Source: Mastigocoleus sp. MO_188.B34 (GTDB taxonomy: Bacteria > Cyanobacteriota > Cyanobacteriia > Cyanobacteriales > Nostocaceae). From it: a DNA stretch of 64,000 bases. The DNA lies in NCBI RefSeq assembly GCF_030065675.1, contig NZ_JASJDK010000002.1:62001-126000 (forward strand). Direction: 5' to 3'. The translations under genes and the position numbers were made by a program. This document shows positions 15,452 through 25,305 of the stretch, piece by piece (positions within the stretch are counted from its first letter, which is position 1; every line of letters begins with the position of its first letter). The notes under the pieces are model-generated. The model made no database searches, was not told where the DNA came from, and saw only the letters and a program-made list of their open reading frames with translations.

Positions 15452-16609
15452 TCAAGAGTACCAAATAGATTCGACTTGATGAGCTACATTAAGAGCATCA
15501 TTGCGGCTCTGAGCATTCAGTAAAACAGTGACATGTCCCAATTTACGTCCGGGACGCGATTCAGCTTTACCATACCAGTGTAGGTTTGCCTGAGGAATTT
15601 GCTCTATTTGTTGACATTTTTCTACCCAGTCACTTTCGGAATTTTCTGTTCCCAAAAGATTTACCATGACAGCCCCTGGAGAAGTCATTTTTGTATTACC
15701 CAAGGGAAAATCGCATATCGCTCGCAAATGTTGCTCGAACTGAGAAGTTTCACAAGCATCAATAGAAAAATGTCCGCAATTATGAGTGCGAGGTGCAATC
15801 TCGTTTACTAATAATCCAGATTCAGCACTCAAGAAAAACTCAATTCCGAAAGTTCCAACTACTTCCAATTTATTTAGGATAGTCGAAGCAATATTTTTTA
15901 TTTCCTCCACCGTTTGAGATGAAATATCAGCAGGAGCGATCACCCGACGACAAACTTGTTCTTCCTGCTGAGTTTCCACAACCGGATGGATCGCAATCTC
16001 TCCAATAGCAGAACGGGTAGCTATTACTCCCAACTCTGTTTCAAAAGGGATAAACTGCTCCAGTAACAAACTTGTGGTGGTTGAATTTTGTTTATAAAAC
16101 AATAATTTTGCTTTTAAGTCTTTTAAATTTTCAACAATATGAGTACCCTGACCATCATAACCATGACGGCGAGCTTTTATTACTAGTGGCAAACCCAAAT
16201 GTCGGCAAATTAAATCTTCGCCAGCATCCATATTTACGTCGAATGCTACAAACTTGGGTACGGGTAATCCTAAATCGCACAAAAAACGTCGTTGATTATA
16301 CTTGTCTAATAAAGGCTTCAATGAATCTAATTTCGGACGGAAAGAAACTCCTTGTTGTGATAATTTTGATAATTGTTCTAAATTAACAAATTCATTTTCA
16401 AAAGTAATTAAATCACATATTTTTGCTAAATTAGCCGTTGCGTCGGCATCAGCAACTGAAGCAAACACTGTATCACTAGCGACGCTAACGGCTGGGTCTC
16501 GAGCATTGGGCGTTTGTACGATTATTTCTATCGCTAATTTCTTTGCCGCCTTACCGAGCATCCACGCTAGTTGACCGCCACCAATTACACCAACACGCTT
16601 TATCGACAT
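15452..16609 (-). CDS. purK: N5-carboxyaminoimidazole ribonucleotide synthase
   Basis: A 385-residue ATP-grasp enzyme of purine synthesis. It carboxylates aminoimidazole ribonucleotide with ATP and bicarbonate to give N5-CAIR, the substrate of PurE. The N-terminus V-G-V-I-G-G-G-Q-L-A-W-M-L is the PurK hallmark. The ATP-grasp core runs from P-L-V-I-K-A-R-R-H-G-Y-D-G-Q-G-T through E-Q-F-I-P-F-E-T-E and ends with V-N-E-I-A-P-R-T-H-N-C-G-H. Length is normal. Downstream on the same strand lies the 6S RNA gene, a purK neighbour known from other cyanobacteria. Confidence 0.95.
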   Translation of the reverse strand: MSIKRVGVIGGGQLAWMLGKAAKKLAIEIIVQTPNARDPAVSVASDTVFASVADADATANLAKICDLITFENEFVNLEQLSKLSQQGVSFRPKLDSLKPLLDKYNQRRFLCDLGLPVPKFVAFDVNMDAGEDLICRHLGLPLVIKARRHGYDGQGTHIVENLKDLKAKLLFYKQNSTTTSLLLEQFIPFETELGVIATRSAIGEIAIHPVVETQQEEQVCRRVIAPADISSQTVEEIKNIASTILNKLEVVGTFGIEFFLSAESGLLVNEIAPRTHNCGHFSIDACETSQFEQHLRAICDFPLGNTKMTSPGAVMVNLLGTENSESDWVEKCQQIEQIPQANLHWYGKAESRPGRKLGHVTVLLNAQSRNDALNVAHQVESIWYS

Positions 16610-17604
16610 CCTTAAAGAATCACTATTTGCTATACTTCACAATTCCATGTCCCCAAATAAATAAAGTTTCATCCTACTCTCTCTTCCCACTGTCGCAATA
16701 ACATATTTGGAAGCTAATTGAATGTTACCTTGATGCATTACAGCATACCAATAATCTTAGATGATTGTGAAATTTTGAACAGTCAATTAGTAAGGGTAGT
16801 CGCTACAAACTAAAGAGGGCACTGAGTAACAAAAAATCTAATTTAATTATAAGTAAATATATCCTGAAGTATTCATCTGTAGACTCCAACATGAAATAAT
16901 TATTACTTACTATTTATCTACTGTTAATAACTTACCATCATGTATCATATTTTTTTTAATTACGTTTAATTAACTATGAATATCTGATGGTTTAGTTTTG
17001 ATATTTACCGGAAGATTACGATGGAAAAATTTTTATTACCAATTCTAGAAAAATACTGTAACATTAACTACAATCAGTGTAGTTGATGCGAATGCAATAA
17101 AAATATACATTACTCAATTGATTTAAATTGTTATTGTAAAGCAATATTTTCTTTTTAGATTACAAACATTGAAGATCATCCCATCAATAAACATATAAAA
17201 TTTGACAATAAACTTAAATGTAACTGCTTTGTATATACTCCCTTAATATTGAGATTTCTTATCAAATTAACAATAGAGGGGCTCCCAAAAAATAGCCGAT
17301 TATTATTATTTACTCTGTTTGCATTAGTTACGTTTTTAATTTAATTTAGTTAAGGATTTTAATTTTCTTAAAGAATATTTTTGTTTTGTAAAATATAGAT
17401 TGCTATAGTTATAGTATGTCTCTTTGAAATTTGGGTAGATTTTATTCTGGTTTTGCTTGCATATTTTCTAGTGTTGTGATTTTATAAACAGATGCAATTG
17501 TCTTATTAGTAACTAAGTGAAAACTCTATACTGAAAGTAAGGATTCGGTGTTTATTAAAGTCAATATGTAATATAAGAAATAAAAGCTTCACTGAGCGCG
17601 ACCA
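16610..17604. other. Long AT-rich intergenic region
   Basis: About 1 kb between divergent purK and an M16 peptidase gene. It is strongly AT-rich, and the only readable element is GAGGGGCTCCC near 17277-17287, a short GGGGCTCC-type palindrome. It should contain both promoters, but I cannot place them with confidence. Confidence 0.5.
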
Positions 17605-18921
17605 ATGACCTCAACCCTATTAAAATTTCCTCGTCTAAATGCTCCAAAAATTCACAGGTTGTCCAATGGTTTGACAATACTTGCGGAGCAAATTCCGGTA
17701 GCAGCAGTAAACCTTAGTTTGTGGAGTAAAGTCGGGTCAGCAGTAGAAACTGATACGATTAATGGCATGGCTCATTTCCTCGAGCACATGGTTTTTAAAG
17801 GTACCCAAAGATTAGCCGCAGGTGAATTTGAGCGTCGAGTAGAAGAAAGGGGTGGAGTTACTAATGCTGCAACAAGTCAGGACTATACTTACTACTACAT
17901 CACTACAGCTCCAAAGGATTTTGCCGATTTAGCTCCCCTACAAGTTGATGTTGTAATTAATCCGACAATTGTAGATGATGCTTTCGAACGAGAACGATTG
18001 GTAGTGCTCGAAGAAATTAGACGTTCGGAAGATAATCCCCGTCGCCGCAGTTTTCGTCGAGCAATGGAATTAGCATATGAGAACTTACCTTATCGGCGTC
18101 CGGTACTAGGTCCAGAGTCGATAATTAGTCAACTCAAGCCGCAGCAAATGCGTGATTTCCACAGTCATTGGTATCAACCCGATGCAATTACGGCGGTAGC
18201 GGTGGGTAATTTACCAGAAGAAGAATTGATTGATATTCTCAAACAGGGATTTGAGGATGTCTTTAGTCGTAAGGGAATTCACTTACCCCAAAGTTCTAAC
18301 GATTATTCCGATGGGATAATTGGTAGTAGCAAGCCTGATAGTGAAAAACCATTTACAGAAATTGTTCGCCAAGAGTTCATTGATGAAAATCTACAGCAAG
18401 CGCGTTTAATGATGCTGTGGCGAGTTCCGGGGTTAAATCAACTGGAATTAACTTTTGCGTTAGATGTATTAGCTGGGATTTTGGGTCAAGGACTTACATC
18501 CAGACTAGTTAGGGATTTACGGGAAGAGCAAGGATTAGTTTCCTATATCTCTGCAAGTAACATGACTAATAAGTGGCAAGGAACATTTTATATTTCCGCC
18601 CATTGTTCGGTAGAAAATTTGCCCTTAGTAGAAGCAGCGATTGTCAAACATATTGCTAGACTCAGTCAGGAGACAATTCAAGAATCAGAAATTGCTCGGG
18701 TGCGCAAGCGAGTTGCAAATAGATTTATTTTTGCTAATGAAAAACCCAGCGATCGCGCTGGTTTATATGGTTATTATCAGACTCTACTTGACAATCTAGA
18801 AGTAGCTTTTGATTATCCAAACTACATTCAAGCTCAAGAAACTAGTGACTTGATGCAAGCAGCACAGAAATATCTTTCACCAGAGGCTTATGGCGTAATC
18901 TCACTCAAGCCAGCAGTATAA
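17605..18921 (+). CDS. M16 family zinc metallopeptidase
   Basis: A 438-residue M16 peptidase, the third family member in this window. The zinc motif H-F-L-E-H lies at 57-61 in N-G-M-A-H-F-L-E-H-M-V-F-K-G-T, and the third metal ligand region is R-E-R-L-V-V-L-E-E-I-R-R-S near 133-145. The C-terminal half has L-T-S-R-L-V-R-D-L-R-E-E-Q-G-L-V. There is no signal peptide. It is close in sequence to the active gene at 13086-14324 but not part of that operon. Unlike that gene it has no inactive partner beside it, so it may act as a homodimer. Confidence 0.93.
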   Translation: MTSTLLKFPRLNAPKIHRLSNGLTILAEQIPVAAVNLSLWSKVGSAVETDTINGMAHFLEHMVFKGTQRLAAGEFERRVEERGGVTNAATSQDYTYYYITTAPKDFADLAPLQVDVVINPTIVDDAFERERLVVLEEIRRSEDNPRRRSFRRAMELAYENLPYRRPVLGPESIISQLKPQQMRDFHSHWYQPDAITAVAVGNLPEEELIDILKQGFEDVFSRKGIHLPQSSNDYSDGIIGSSKPDSEKPFTEIVRQEFIDENLQQARLMMLWRVPGLNQLELTFALDVLAGILGQGLTSRLVRDLREEQGLVSYISASNMTNKWQGTFYISAHCSVENLPLVEAAIVKHIARLSQETIQESEIARVRKRVANRFIFANEKPSDRAGLYGYYQTLLDNLEVAFDYPNYIQAQETSDLMQAAQKYLSPEAYGVISLKPAV

Positions 18922-19503
18922 ATGATATATGCAATATCTACGGGGTACAAATGGAAAAATTAATTATAAAAATGATAAATTACGACCCCCAAGAATGACT
19001 CTTGAAGAGTAACTCTTAAAGAGCCAAATTTTGCAATACTAACAATTTTTGTTTTGGCGATCGCCATAGTATAAAAAACAGATTATCTGACTTTTTCTTC
19101 CCAGATTATTTCTTGGACGATTCCTTCTGCATTAGTTCTACAAAATAATGCCAGTATGTGTTTGTATAATTTCAGTTATAGTAAATCTGTTTTTATTTTG
19201 TGGTGTGTAGCGCTAGCGCGAGGTATATTGTGTTTTCATATGAGTTATAAATGATGAGTTATAAATTATGTTAGCGGCATAACGCATTCTAACAGATATT
19301 AGCCCAGCCACCCCGTAAGGCTTAACGGCGCTAGCCCAAAGTCATGAATTATGAGTTGTTTATGTTAGGGCGGTGGGGCGCATTTCACTCACACATTTAT
19401 AGTATGGTGGTGGGTTGTTTCCCTGGCAAAAGCTAAAATTCAGAATTCCAAACTTCAGAATTCCAAACTTAAAATTCCCCGACCCCAAAATTTAATCTTA
19501 ATT
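18922..19503. other. Intergenic with tandem hairpins and repeat words
   Basis: Just past the peptidase gene lie two small adjacent hairpins, ACTCTTGAAGAGT (18998-19010) and AACTCTTAAAGAG (19011-19023), which may end its transcript. Further on, 19205-19345 contains palindromic dispersed-repeat words (AGCGCTAGCGCG, TTAACGGCGCTAGCCC). There is no gene. Confidence 0.55.
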
Positions 19504-20379
19504 ATGTGGACTGAAATTGACACCCATATAAGCCAAGTTACTGGTAATAAATTCCAAACCCAGAAATGGCGTTCGGTTGGTGGTGGGTGCATCAACCAAG
19601 GTTACTTTATCTCTGATGGACAGCACAGCTACTTTGTCAAAATGAACCGAGCAGCCAAACTCGCGATGTTTGAAGCAGAGGCGTTGGGCTTAAAAGAAAT
19701 TTATGATGTCGGTACTATCCGCGTTCCTAAACCAATTTGTTCTGGGGTCGCCGGTAACTCTTGTTACTTTGTAATGGAGTGGTTAAGCATGGGTAAGGGT
19801 AATCCTAAGTCCTGGGAAGAAATGGGACAAAGATTAGCTGCAATGCATAAGTATCATTTAAATACTGGTCGCGAGAAAAAGTTTGGTTGGAATATCAATA
19901 ATACAATCGGTGCTACCCCCCAAATCAATACTTGGACGCAAAACTGGGTAGAATTTTATATCAAAAATCGATTAGCTTATCAATTTGAGCTTGCAAAGCG
20001 GCGCGGTAGTCATTTTCCCCAAGCACAACAGTTACTAAATGCTATCCCCAAACTATTATCAGGTCATCAAGTTCAACCATCATTGGTGCATGGAGATTTA
20101 TGGGGAGGTAATGCTGGATTTACAGAAGATGGGGAACCAGTAATTTTTGATCCAGCGACCTATTACGCCGATAGAGAAGTTGATATTGCCATGACAGAGC
20201 TTTTCGGCGGTTTCCCTGCAGCATTTTATCGCGGTTACAACAAAGTTTTCCCTTTGAATAAAGGTTATGAAAAGCGGAAAATTTTATATAACTTGTATCA
20301 TATTATCAATCATTTCAACTTATTTGGTAGTGGTTATGTGGGACAAGCAAACAGTATGATTTCCAGGATTTTAGGATAA
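19504..20379 (+). CDS. Fructosamine kinase family protein
   Basis: A 291-residue member of the fructosamine-3-kinase (ketosamine kinase) family, which phosphorylates sugars attached to protein amines as a deglycation step. N-lobe: S-V-G-G-G-C-I-N-Q-G-Y-F and the ATP-anchoring Y-F-V-K-M-N. Middle: Y-F-V-M-E-W-L-S-M-G. Catalytic loop: L-V-H-G-D-L-W-G-G-N at about 198-207. Metal-binding aspartate: V-I-F-D-P-A-T-Y-Y-A-D-R-E at about 217-229. All are diagnostic of FN3K-type proteins. Length is normal for bacteria and the gene appears monocistronic. The natural substrate in cyanobacteria is not established. Confidence 0.9.
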   Translation: MWTEIDTHISQVTGNKFQTQKWRSVGGGCINQGYFISDGQHSYFVKMNRAAKLAMFEAEALGLKEIYDVGTIRVPKPICSGVAGNSCYFVMEWLSMGKGNPKSWEEMGQRLAAMHKYHLNTGREKKFGWNINNTIGATPQINTWTQNWVEFYIKNRLAYQFELAKRRGSHFPQAQQLLNAIPKLLSGHQVQPSLVHGDLWGGNAGFTEDGEPVIFDPATYYADREVDIAMTELFGGFPAAFYRGYNKVFPLNKGYEKRKILYNLYHIINHFNLFGSGYVGQANSMISRILG

Positions 20380-20407
20380 AAAATGAGTAATAAGTAACAA
20401 GTAATGA

Positions 20408-20516
20408 GTAATGTTAGCGCCTAGCGGAAGCGTACCGGATCCGCAGGTAGCAGTTCCGTAGGTAGCGCAGCTATAGCTAGAGCCTGCGGCGTCGGCGAAG
20501 CCTCTAGGTATCGCGC
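20408..20516. repeat. Dispersed palindromic repeat, copy B
   Basis: It contains TTCCGTAGGTAGCGCAGCTA followed by TAGCTAGAGCCTGCGG, the same core as 9533-9559 and 15290-15335. It has several self-complementary words and no coding character. It sits in the gap between two convergent genes. Confidence 0.65.
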
Positions 20517-20651
20517 ACAGTAATGAGTAACAAGACTTGAAATGACTCATCACTATTTAAGTTAATTTTTTTTGATTTTAATTTTTGGGACTGAATATTT
20601 AGTCACACATTACCCATTAACTATTACCAATTACCAATTACCAATTACCAA

Positions 20652-21848
20652 TTACCAATTACCTCTTCCAAAGCGCTCAGGAGATAATTGAGGAATAATA
20701 TCATCTTCAAAGCTGCTCACCACCCAATTAGCGAAACGCTTTGCTAAGGGTGGAATAATTACTAGAGGGTTACTAAAACCTGAAAAAATGTAGATATTAT
20801 CTTGTTCGGGAAGGGAACCAATTAGAGGCAAACTATCTTTACTAAAGGCTACTAAACAATGATGAAAGGATCCAGGTAATTTACCGATTACGGGTAAGAT
20901 ATTTTTTATGCGATCGCGTAGCAAGGCTTCACCGTTTGTAGCATCCATATTGCTCTGGGGGTCAGTCAATACATAACTAATTTGACCCAACCGCAAACTT
21001 TGATCTAAAAATTGCACGGCTCCAGGATCTAAAATATTACCCAGTTTATTACCTGGTTCATCCCATAATTCATCATTTTTTGTCGATTCTGATTCTAATT
21101 GAAACCGTTGTAAATTTGCCGGCATTACCAAAGTACTCAAATGCAGGTCTACAGGTTGAGTTTCAATGATTTCGGCATGGGTGAAGTATATCGGTACATT
21201 TATACCCGAGGCTTTTAGTAAATTGCGGCTAAAACCACCAGCGCAAACAGCAATATTGGCAGCATAATAAGTGTTTTTAAGGGTTTTGATAGTTGCAGAA
21301 TTTCCCCCTATACTTTGTACTTTCTCCAAATTTTGGAATGTGACAACTTTGTCAATCTCGATTTCTCCTCCCGATCGCAAAAAGGCTTGAAGATAAGCTT
21401 GGGTAGTTTTTCCTGGATGAATATGACCGTGTTTAACAGTTAAAGCCCCCGATATTGCCTCTGGATTTAATAAAGGTTCCAACTCAGTAGCTCCTTGGGT
21501 TGTCAATAATTTTGGAGGAGTTGCAAAACGAGTGTAATCTTCCTTAACTTTTTGGGGATCCATATCAACGGGGATCGTCAATAATAAATCCAATTCGCGA
21601 AATTCAGTATTTCCTGACAATTCTTCTGACAGTACCTGATGGCGAATTTTTCCTTCTTCACACAGCTGATGATTGATAGTCGTAGTACCAGACCAAAAGG
21701 CTAGACCACCGTAACTGTAGCGAGTAGCATTATTGGATCGAACATCTTGTTCTATTAGCAGTACCGTAAAGTTTTTTTGTTGCAATTCATATGCGATCGC
21801 AGCACCAGCAATTCCCCCACCAATAATAATCCAGTCGTAAATTTTCAT
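20652..21848 (-). CDS. FAD-dependent amino-acid-oxidase-type oxidoreductase
   Basis: A 398-residue DAO-family flavoprotein. The N-terminal FAD fingerprint is I-I-G-G-G-I-A-G-A-A-I-A at about 7-18, followed by L-L-I-E-Q-D. The start of the protein abuts this strand, as is usual. The C-terminal flavin segment is Y-I-F-S-G-F-S-N-P-L-V-I-I-P-P-L-A at about 358-374. Members oxidise amino acids or N-methyl amines (glycine, sarcosine, D-amino acids), but residues fixing the substrate cannot be read here. It is convergent with the fructosamine kinase gene and monocistronic. Confidence 0.85.
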   Translation of the reverse strand: MKIYDWIIIGGGIAGAAIAYELQQKNFTVLLIEQDVRSNNATRYSYGGLAFWSGTTTINHQLCEEGKIRHQVLSEELSGNTEFRELDLLLTIPVDMDPQKVKEDYTRFATPPKLLTTQGATELEPLLNPEAISGALTVKHGHIHPGKTTQAYLQAFLRSGGEIEIDKVVTFQNLEKVQSIGGNSATIKTLKNTYYAANIAVCAGGFSRNLLKASGINVPIYFTHAEIIETQPVDLHLSTLVMPANLQRFQLESESTKNDELWDEPGNKLGNILDPGAVQFLDQSLRLGQISYVLTDPQSNMDATNGEALLRDRIKNILPVIGKLPGSFHHCLVAFSKDSLPLIGSLPEQDNIYIFSGFSNPLVIIPPLAKRFANWVVSSFEDDIIPQLSPERFGRGNW

Positions 21849-22404
21849 ATTTGTAATTACTAAAAAAGAAGAAATAAAAAGTTACTAATCCCTAATCGCC
21901 ACGTGATATGCCCCAAGGCGGCACGCAGTGCTATTCCCAATAGTTACCATATGGCTACCCCAGTCGCCAATCCCCAATGCCCAGTCGCCATATGGCTAAC
22001 GCCACGCTATGCTAACGCCGTTAGGCGCGGGCTCACCCCAGTCACCAATCCCCCAAAGACGGCAAATACGACTTATGAGTTACGGTTCACCCCAATGGCT
22101 GCCGGTATTAATTCTCATACATTAGACAGAGTAAATGCAAAGTATTTTGAGCCCGCAAACAGCTTATGAAGCATAACCGTCCTCATGAAGGTTCGGGAAA
22201 CCACCCTTCATCGACTGGCTACACAGGCTCAGTATATATATCAGCATAAGTGGTGGATAGCCAGTGGCTCAAAGTCCCAGGTAACCCCAGCAAAATTTTC
22301 ATAAATTATTAAACTGGAAATTTTATTAGACCCAGTTATATGAAAATTTAGCCCTTTATAATCTGATTCATTCTTTATGTAGTTATACGGAGCCCACACA
22401 TAAC
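21849..22404 (+). promoter_or_regulatory. dnaK upstream region with hairpins and a -10 box
   Basis: The first part (21885-22050) is repeat-derived (ATATGGCTAACGCCACGC). Two hairpins follow: ATGAAGG (22185-22191) with CCTTCAT (22205-22211), and ACTGGCTA (22214-22221) with TAGCCAGT (22258-22265). A TATAAT at 22357-22362 would give a start about 35 bases before the dnaK ATG. If a promoter lies further up, the hairpins would be part of the leader. No CIRCE repeat is seen. Confidence 0.45.
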
Positions 22405-24351
22405 ATGGCAAAAGTAGTTGGAATTGACTTAGGTACAACTAATTCCTGCGTGGCAGTTATGGAAGGTGGTAAACCCACGGTTATTGCCAATGCAGAAGGT
22501 TTTCGGACAACACCTAGTGTGGTAGCTTTCGCCAAGAATGGCGATCGCTTGGTAGGGCAAATCGCTAAGCGCCAAGCGGTAATGAACCCCGAAAATACTT
22601 TTTATTCCGTCAAACGCTTTCTCGGGCGGAAATATGATGAAGTTACCAATGAAGCTACAGAAGTTTCCTATAAAGTAGTGCGTGACGGTAACGCTAACGT
22701 TAAATTAGATTGTCCTCAAGCGAAAAAACAGTTTGCACCAGAAGAAATTTCTGCACAGGTTTTACGCAAACTCGTTGATGACGCTAGCAAATATATTGGT
22801 GAAACAGTAACTCAAGCTGTTATTACAGTTCCTGCATATTTTAATGACTCCCAGCGTCAAGCAACTAAAGATGCTGGTAAAATAGCCGGCGTTGAAGTTT
22901 TAAGAATTATTAACGAGCCTACTGCTGCTTCTTTGTCATATGGCTTGGATAAGAAGAGCAATGAAACCATCTTGGTATTTGACCTTGGTGGTGGTACATT
23001 CGACGTTTCTATTCTCGAAGTTGGTGACGGTGTATTTGAAGTTTTAGCAACTTCTGGTGATACTCACCTTGGTGGTGATGACTTCGATAAGAAAATTGTT
23101 GATTATCTAGCACAAGATTTTCAAAAACGAGAAGGTATTGACCTGCGCAAAGATAAGCAAGCTCTGCAACGTTTAACTGAAGCCGCAGAAAAAGCAAAAA
23201 TTGAACTTTCTAGTGTCACCCAAGCGGAAATTAACCTTCCCTTCATTACCGCTACTCAAGATGGTCCCAAGCATTTAGATACCACATTAACCCGCGCTCA
23301 ATTTGAAGGACTCTGCGCTGACTTGATCGACCGTTGTCGCATTCCCGTTGAGAACGCAATGCGTGATGCGAAGTTAAGTAAAAGCAGCATTGATGAAGTA
23401 GTTTTAGTTGGTGGTTCTACACGTATCCCCGCTGTAAAAGAAGTTGTAAAGAAAGTACTTGGTAAAGAACCAAACCAAAGCGTTAACCCCGATGAAGTAG
23501 TTGCAGTTGGTGCGGCGATTCAAGCGGGCGTACTTGGTGGTGATGTTACCGGGATCTTACTACTAGACGTATCACCTCTATCCTTGGGTGTGGAAACATT
23601 GGGTGGAGTAATGACAAAAATTATTCCTCGTAACACCACAATTCCTACTAAGAAATCTGAGGTCTTCTCTACCGCAGTTGATGGTCAAACCAATGTAGAA
23701 ATCCACGTTCTCCAAGGAGAACGGGAAATGTCCAGCAACAATAAGAGTTTGGGAACCTTCCGTCTTGACGGTATTCCTCCCGCACCCCGTGGTGTACCTC
23801 AAATTGAAGTAACTTTTGATATCGATGCTAACGGTATTTTAAACGTTACGGCAAAAGATAAGGGTACAGGTAAGGAACAGTCCATCAGTATTACCGGTGC
23901 TTCCACTCTTGATAAGTCTGAAGTTGAACGGATGGTGGACGAAGCTGAGAAATTCTCCTCAGAAGATAAAGAACGTCGCGAGAAAATAGATCGCAAAAAC
24001 CAAGCTGACTCCTTAGCCTATCAAGCCGAAAAGCAAATTGAAGAGCTGGGTGATAAAGTACCTGCAGATGACAAAACTAAGATTGAAGGTTTGATCAAGG
24101 ATCTGCGCGAAGCAGTTACTAAAGAAGACGACGATCAAATCCAAAAATGTATGCCAGAACTGCAACAAGCGCTGTTCTCCGTTAGCAGTAACATCTATCA
24201 ACAAGCTGGTGGCGATGCTGCAGGTGCAGGTGCAGGTGCAGGTGCAGCAGGAGGTCCCTCTGCTGGTGCTAGTTCTTCATCCGATAGTGGTTCTGCTTCG
24301 GGAACAGGTGGTGATGATGTAATTGATGCGGATTTTACTGAGAGTAAGTAA
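22405..24351 (+). CDS. dnaK: Hsp70 chaperone DnaK (DnaK2-like)
   Basis: A 648-residue Hsp70 chaperone. The N-terminal ATPase domain has D-L-G-T-T-N-S-C at about 8-15, [13 protein letters not shown] and the phosphate motif [11 protein letters not shown] substrate-binding domain (about 385-500) and a helical lid follow. A disordered Gly/Ala/Ser-rich tail repeats A-G and ends [10 protein letters not shown], the acidic tail of bacterial DnaK. Cyanobacteria carry several DnaKs; the standard length and this tail fit the general-purpose DnaK2 best. No grpE or dnaJ adjoins it. A strong terminator follows at 24467. Confidence 0.96.
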   Translation: MAKVVGIDLGTTNSCVAVMEGGKPTVIANAEGFRTTPSVVAFAKNGDRLVGQIAKRQAVMNPENTFYSVKRFLGRKYDEVTNEATEVSYKVVRDGNANVKLDCPQAKKQFAPEEISAQVLRKLVDDASKYIGETVTQAVITVPAYFNDSQRQATKDAGKIAGVEVLRIINEPTAASLSYGLDKKSNETILVFDLGGGTFDVSILEVGDGVFEVLATSGDTHLGGDDFDKKIVDYLAQDFQKREGIDLRKDKQALQRLTEAAEKAKIELSSVTQAEINLPFITATQDGPKHLDTTLTRAQFEGLCADLIDRCRIPVENAMRDAKLSKSSIDEVVLVGGSTRIPAVKEVVKKVLGKEPNQSVNPDEVVAVGAAIQAGVLGGDVTGILLLDVSPLSLGVETLGGVMTKIIPRNTTIPTKKSEVFSTAVDGQTNVEIHVLQGEREMSSNNKSLGTFRLDGIPPAPRGVPQIEVTFDIDANGILNVTAKDKGTGKEQSISITGASTLDKSEVERMVDEAEKFSSEDKERREKIDRKNQADSLAYQAEKQIEELGDKVPADDKTKIEGLIKDLREAVTKEDDDQIQKCMPELQQALFSVSSNIYQQAGGDAAGAGAGAGAAGGPSAGASSSSDSGSASGTGGDDVIDADFTESK

Positions 24352-24466
24352 TTTTTCAGTAATTTTCCCAGATAGGAAACATTAATCTCGTAATCATCTT
24401 AGGGTGCGGCAATTTTGCCGTACTTCATTCTTTACAATCATTGGGAACAGACAAAAATATTCGTAA

Positions 24467-24502
24467 AAAAGCTACCCATAAGTAAAAAGCAGGGTAGCTT
24501 TT
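24467..24502 (+). terminator. Intrinsic terminator after dnaK
   Basis: A perfect 11-bp inverted repeat, AAAAGCTACCC (24467-24477) with GGGTAGCTTTT (24492-24502), and a 14-base loop. A-rich and T-rich flanks let it work in both directions. It lies 115 bases past the dnaK stop. Confidence 0.85.
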
Positions 24503-24569
24503 GGTTTAAGTAAGTAGGCAAGAAAAAAGTAAACTATGTAAAGAAATATAAAATACTCGTATTTGGCTT

Positions 24570-24628
24570 GTAGTAGCGCTTTAGCGCTACTACAAACAAG
24601 TTATGATTTTTCTTACTCACCTACTTAT
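24570..24628 (-). repeat. Dispersed repeat with AGCGCTTTAGCGCT palindrome, copy 1
   Basis: A perfect 24-bp palindrome-containing stretch, GTAGTAGCGCTT/TAGCGCTACTAC (24570-24593), is followed by ACAAACAAGTTATGATTTTT and CTTACTCACCTACTTAT. The reverse complement recurs almost unchanged at 63438-63503. A degenerate partner of its outer end (TAAGTAGGCAAGAAAAAAG) lies at 24511-24529, suggesting a small mobile repeat. Confidence 0.75.
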
Positions 24629-24903
24629 TCTGAATCTCAAAAAAATGTCTTTGCTTAGATATCAGTGAAATTGATACCTAATATTAATTTTCTATTTCGA
24701 AAATATTCTTGAAAAAAGGTTTTAAATTAGCTGTATTCCGTGTTACAATTCCTCAAGCTTTGGCTGATGACAAATTTCAGGGGCATCTACATCTAACAAG
24801 CCTTTATTTAACAGTCATTTCATAAGAAATTTATAAAAATAGCTACTGAAATTTTTCCCATATTTTTTCGGACGAGCATTGTTTGCAAAGATATCTGGAA
24901 AGT

Positions 24904-25305
24904 TTACGCTCTTTGAGTGAAGCGACGGTAGAACCTACAAGAAGGTCTTGATGATATCCATATCCATCTGTATCTCCCTAGTCTGCGGGACCAAACCCTT
25001 CTACGAGTTCTATAACTTATACAGCGATACCTCGTGCATCTTCTCCACCAATATCTTCTTCCTCTTCGCCAACTCCCGCATCTGGTTCTGAACGATACTC
25101 TTCGTCTACTCCGAGCAACTAAAGTTTGTTTTTTTGGTATGGTTGGGGAGTGTTCTTCTAAAGAAATAGTGTCATTGATTTCAATCTCTTGTATGGCTGT
25201 ATCATAAAAAGGTTCTTCTGAATTTCTCAAGGCTAAGGTCGGTGAGATACCAGTCGTGAAAGCTAGCATAGCACCAGCAAAAACTACAGCTAATTTACTT
25301 TTCAT
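24904..25305 (-). CDS. Secreted arginine/tryptophan-rich small protein, acidic pro-region
   Basis: I do not recognise this 133-residue protein. It has a good signal peptide (M-K-S-K-L-A-V-V-F-A-G-A-M-L-A-F-T-T-G, cleavage near A-L-A at about 23-25). Next comes an acidic stretch (about 28-57) with 8 Asp/Glu and no Arg or Lys until a Lys-Lys. The last 69 residues hold 27 Arg, 6 Trp and 4 Cys with no Asp, Glu or Lys. AAGGGA lies 9 bases before the ATG. The shape resembles precursors in which an acidic pro-segment neutralises a cationic mature peptide. The overlapping +1 frame reads acidic but has three stops, so I prefer this frame; a frameshift cannot be excluded. Confidence 0.6.
   Translation of the reverse strand: MKSKLAVVFAGAMLAFTTGISPTLALRNSEEPFYDTAIQEIEINDTISLEEHSPTIPKKQTLVARSRRRVSFRTRCGSWRRGRRYWWRRCTRYRCISYRTRRRVWSRRLGRYRWIWISSRPSCRFYRRFTQRA

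Noticed and set aside
21903-22169. 88-codon open frame on the plus strand upstream of dnaK
   Set aside because: It is built from dispersed repeat words such as GCTAACGCCACGC, has no ribosome-binding site and shows no domain-like pattern.
22160-22240. tRNA gene suggested by a GGTTCGGG loop-like stretch
   Set aside because: No acceptor stem or anticodon arm can be formed around it; it is better explained as a simple hairpin.
24904-25140. Acidic reading frame (E-E-E-E-D-I-G-G-E-D) overlapping the Arg-rich protein
   Set aside because: It looks protein-like but contains three in-frame stops and no start. It is the +1 shadow of AGA-rich codons. Kept as a caveat only.
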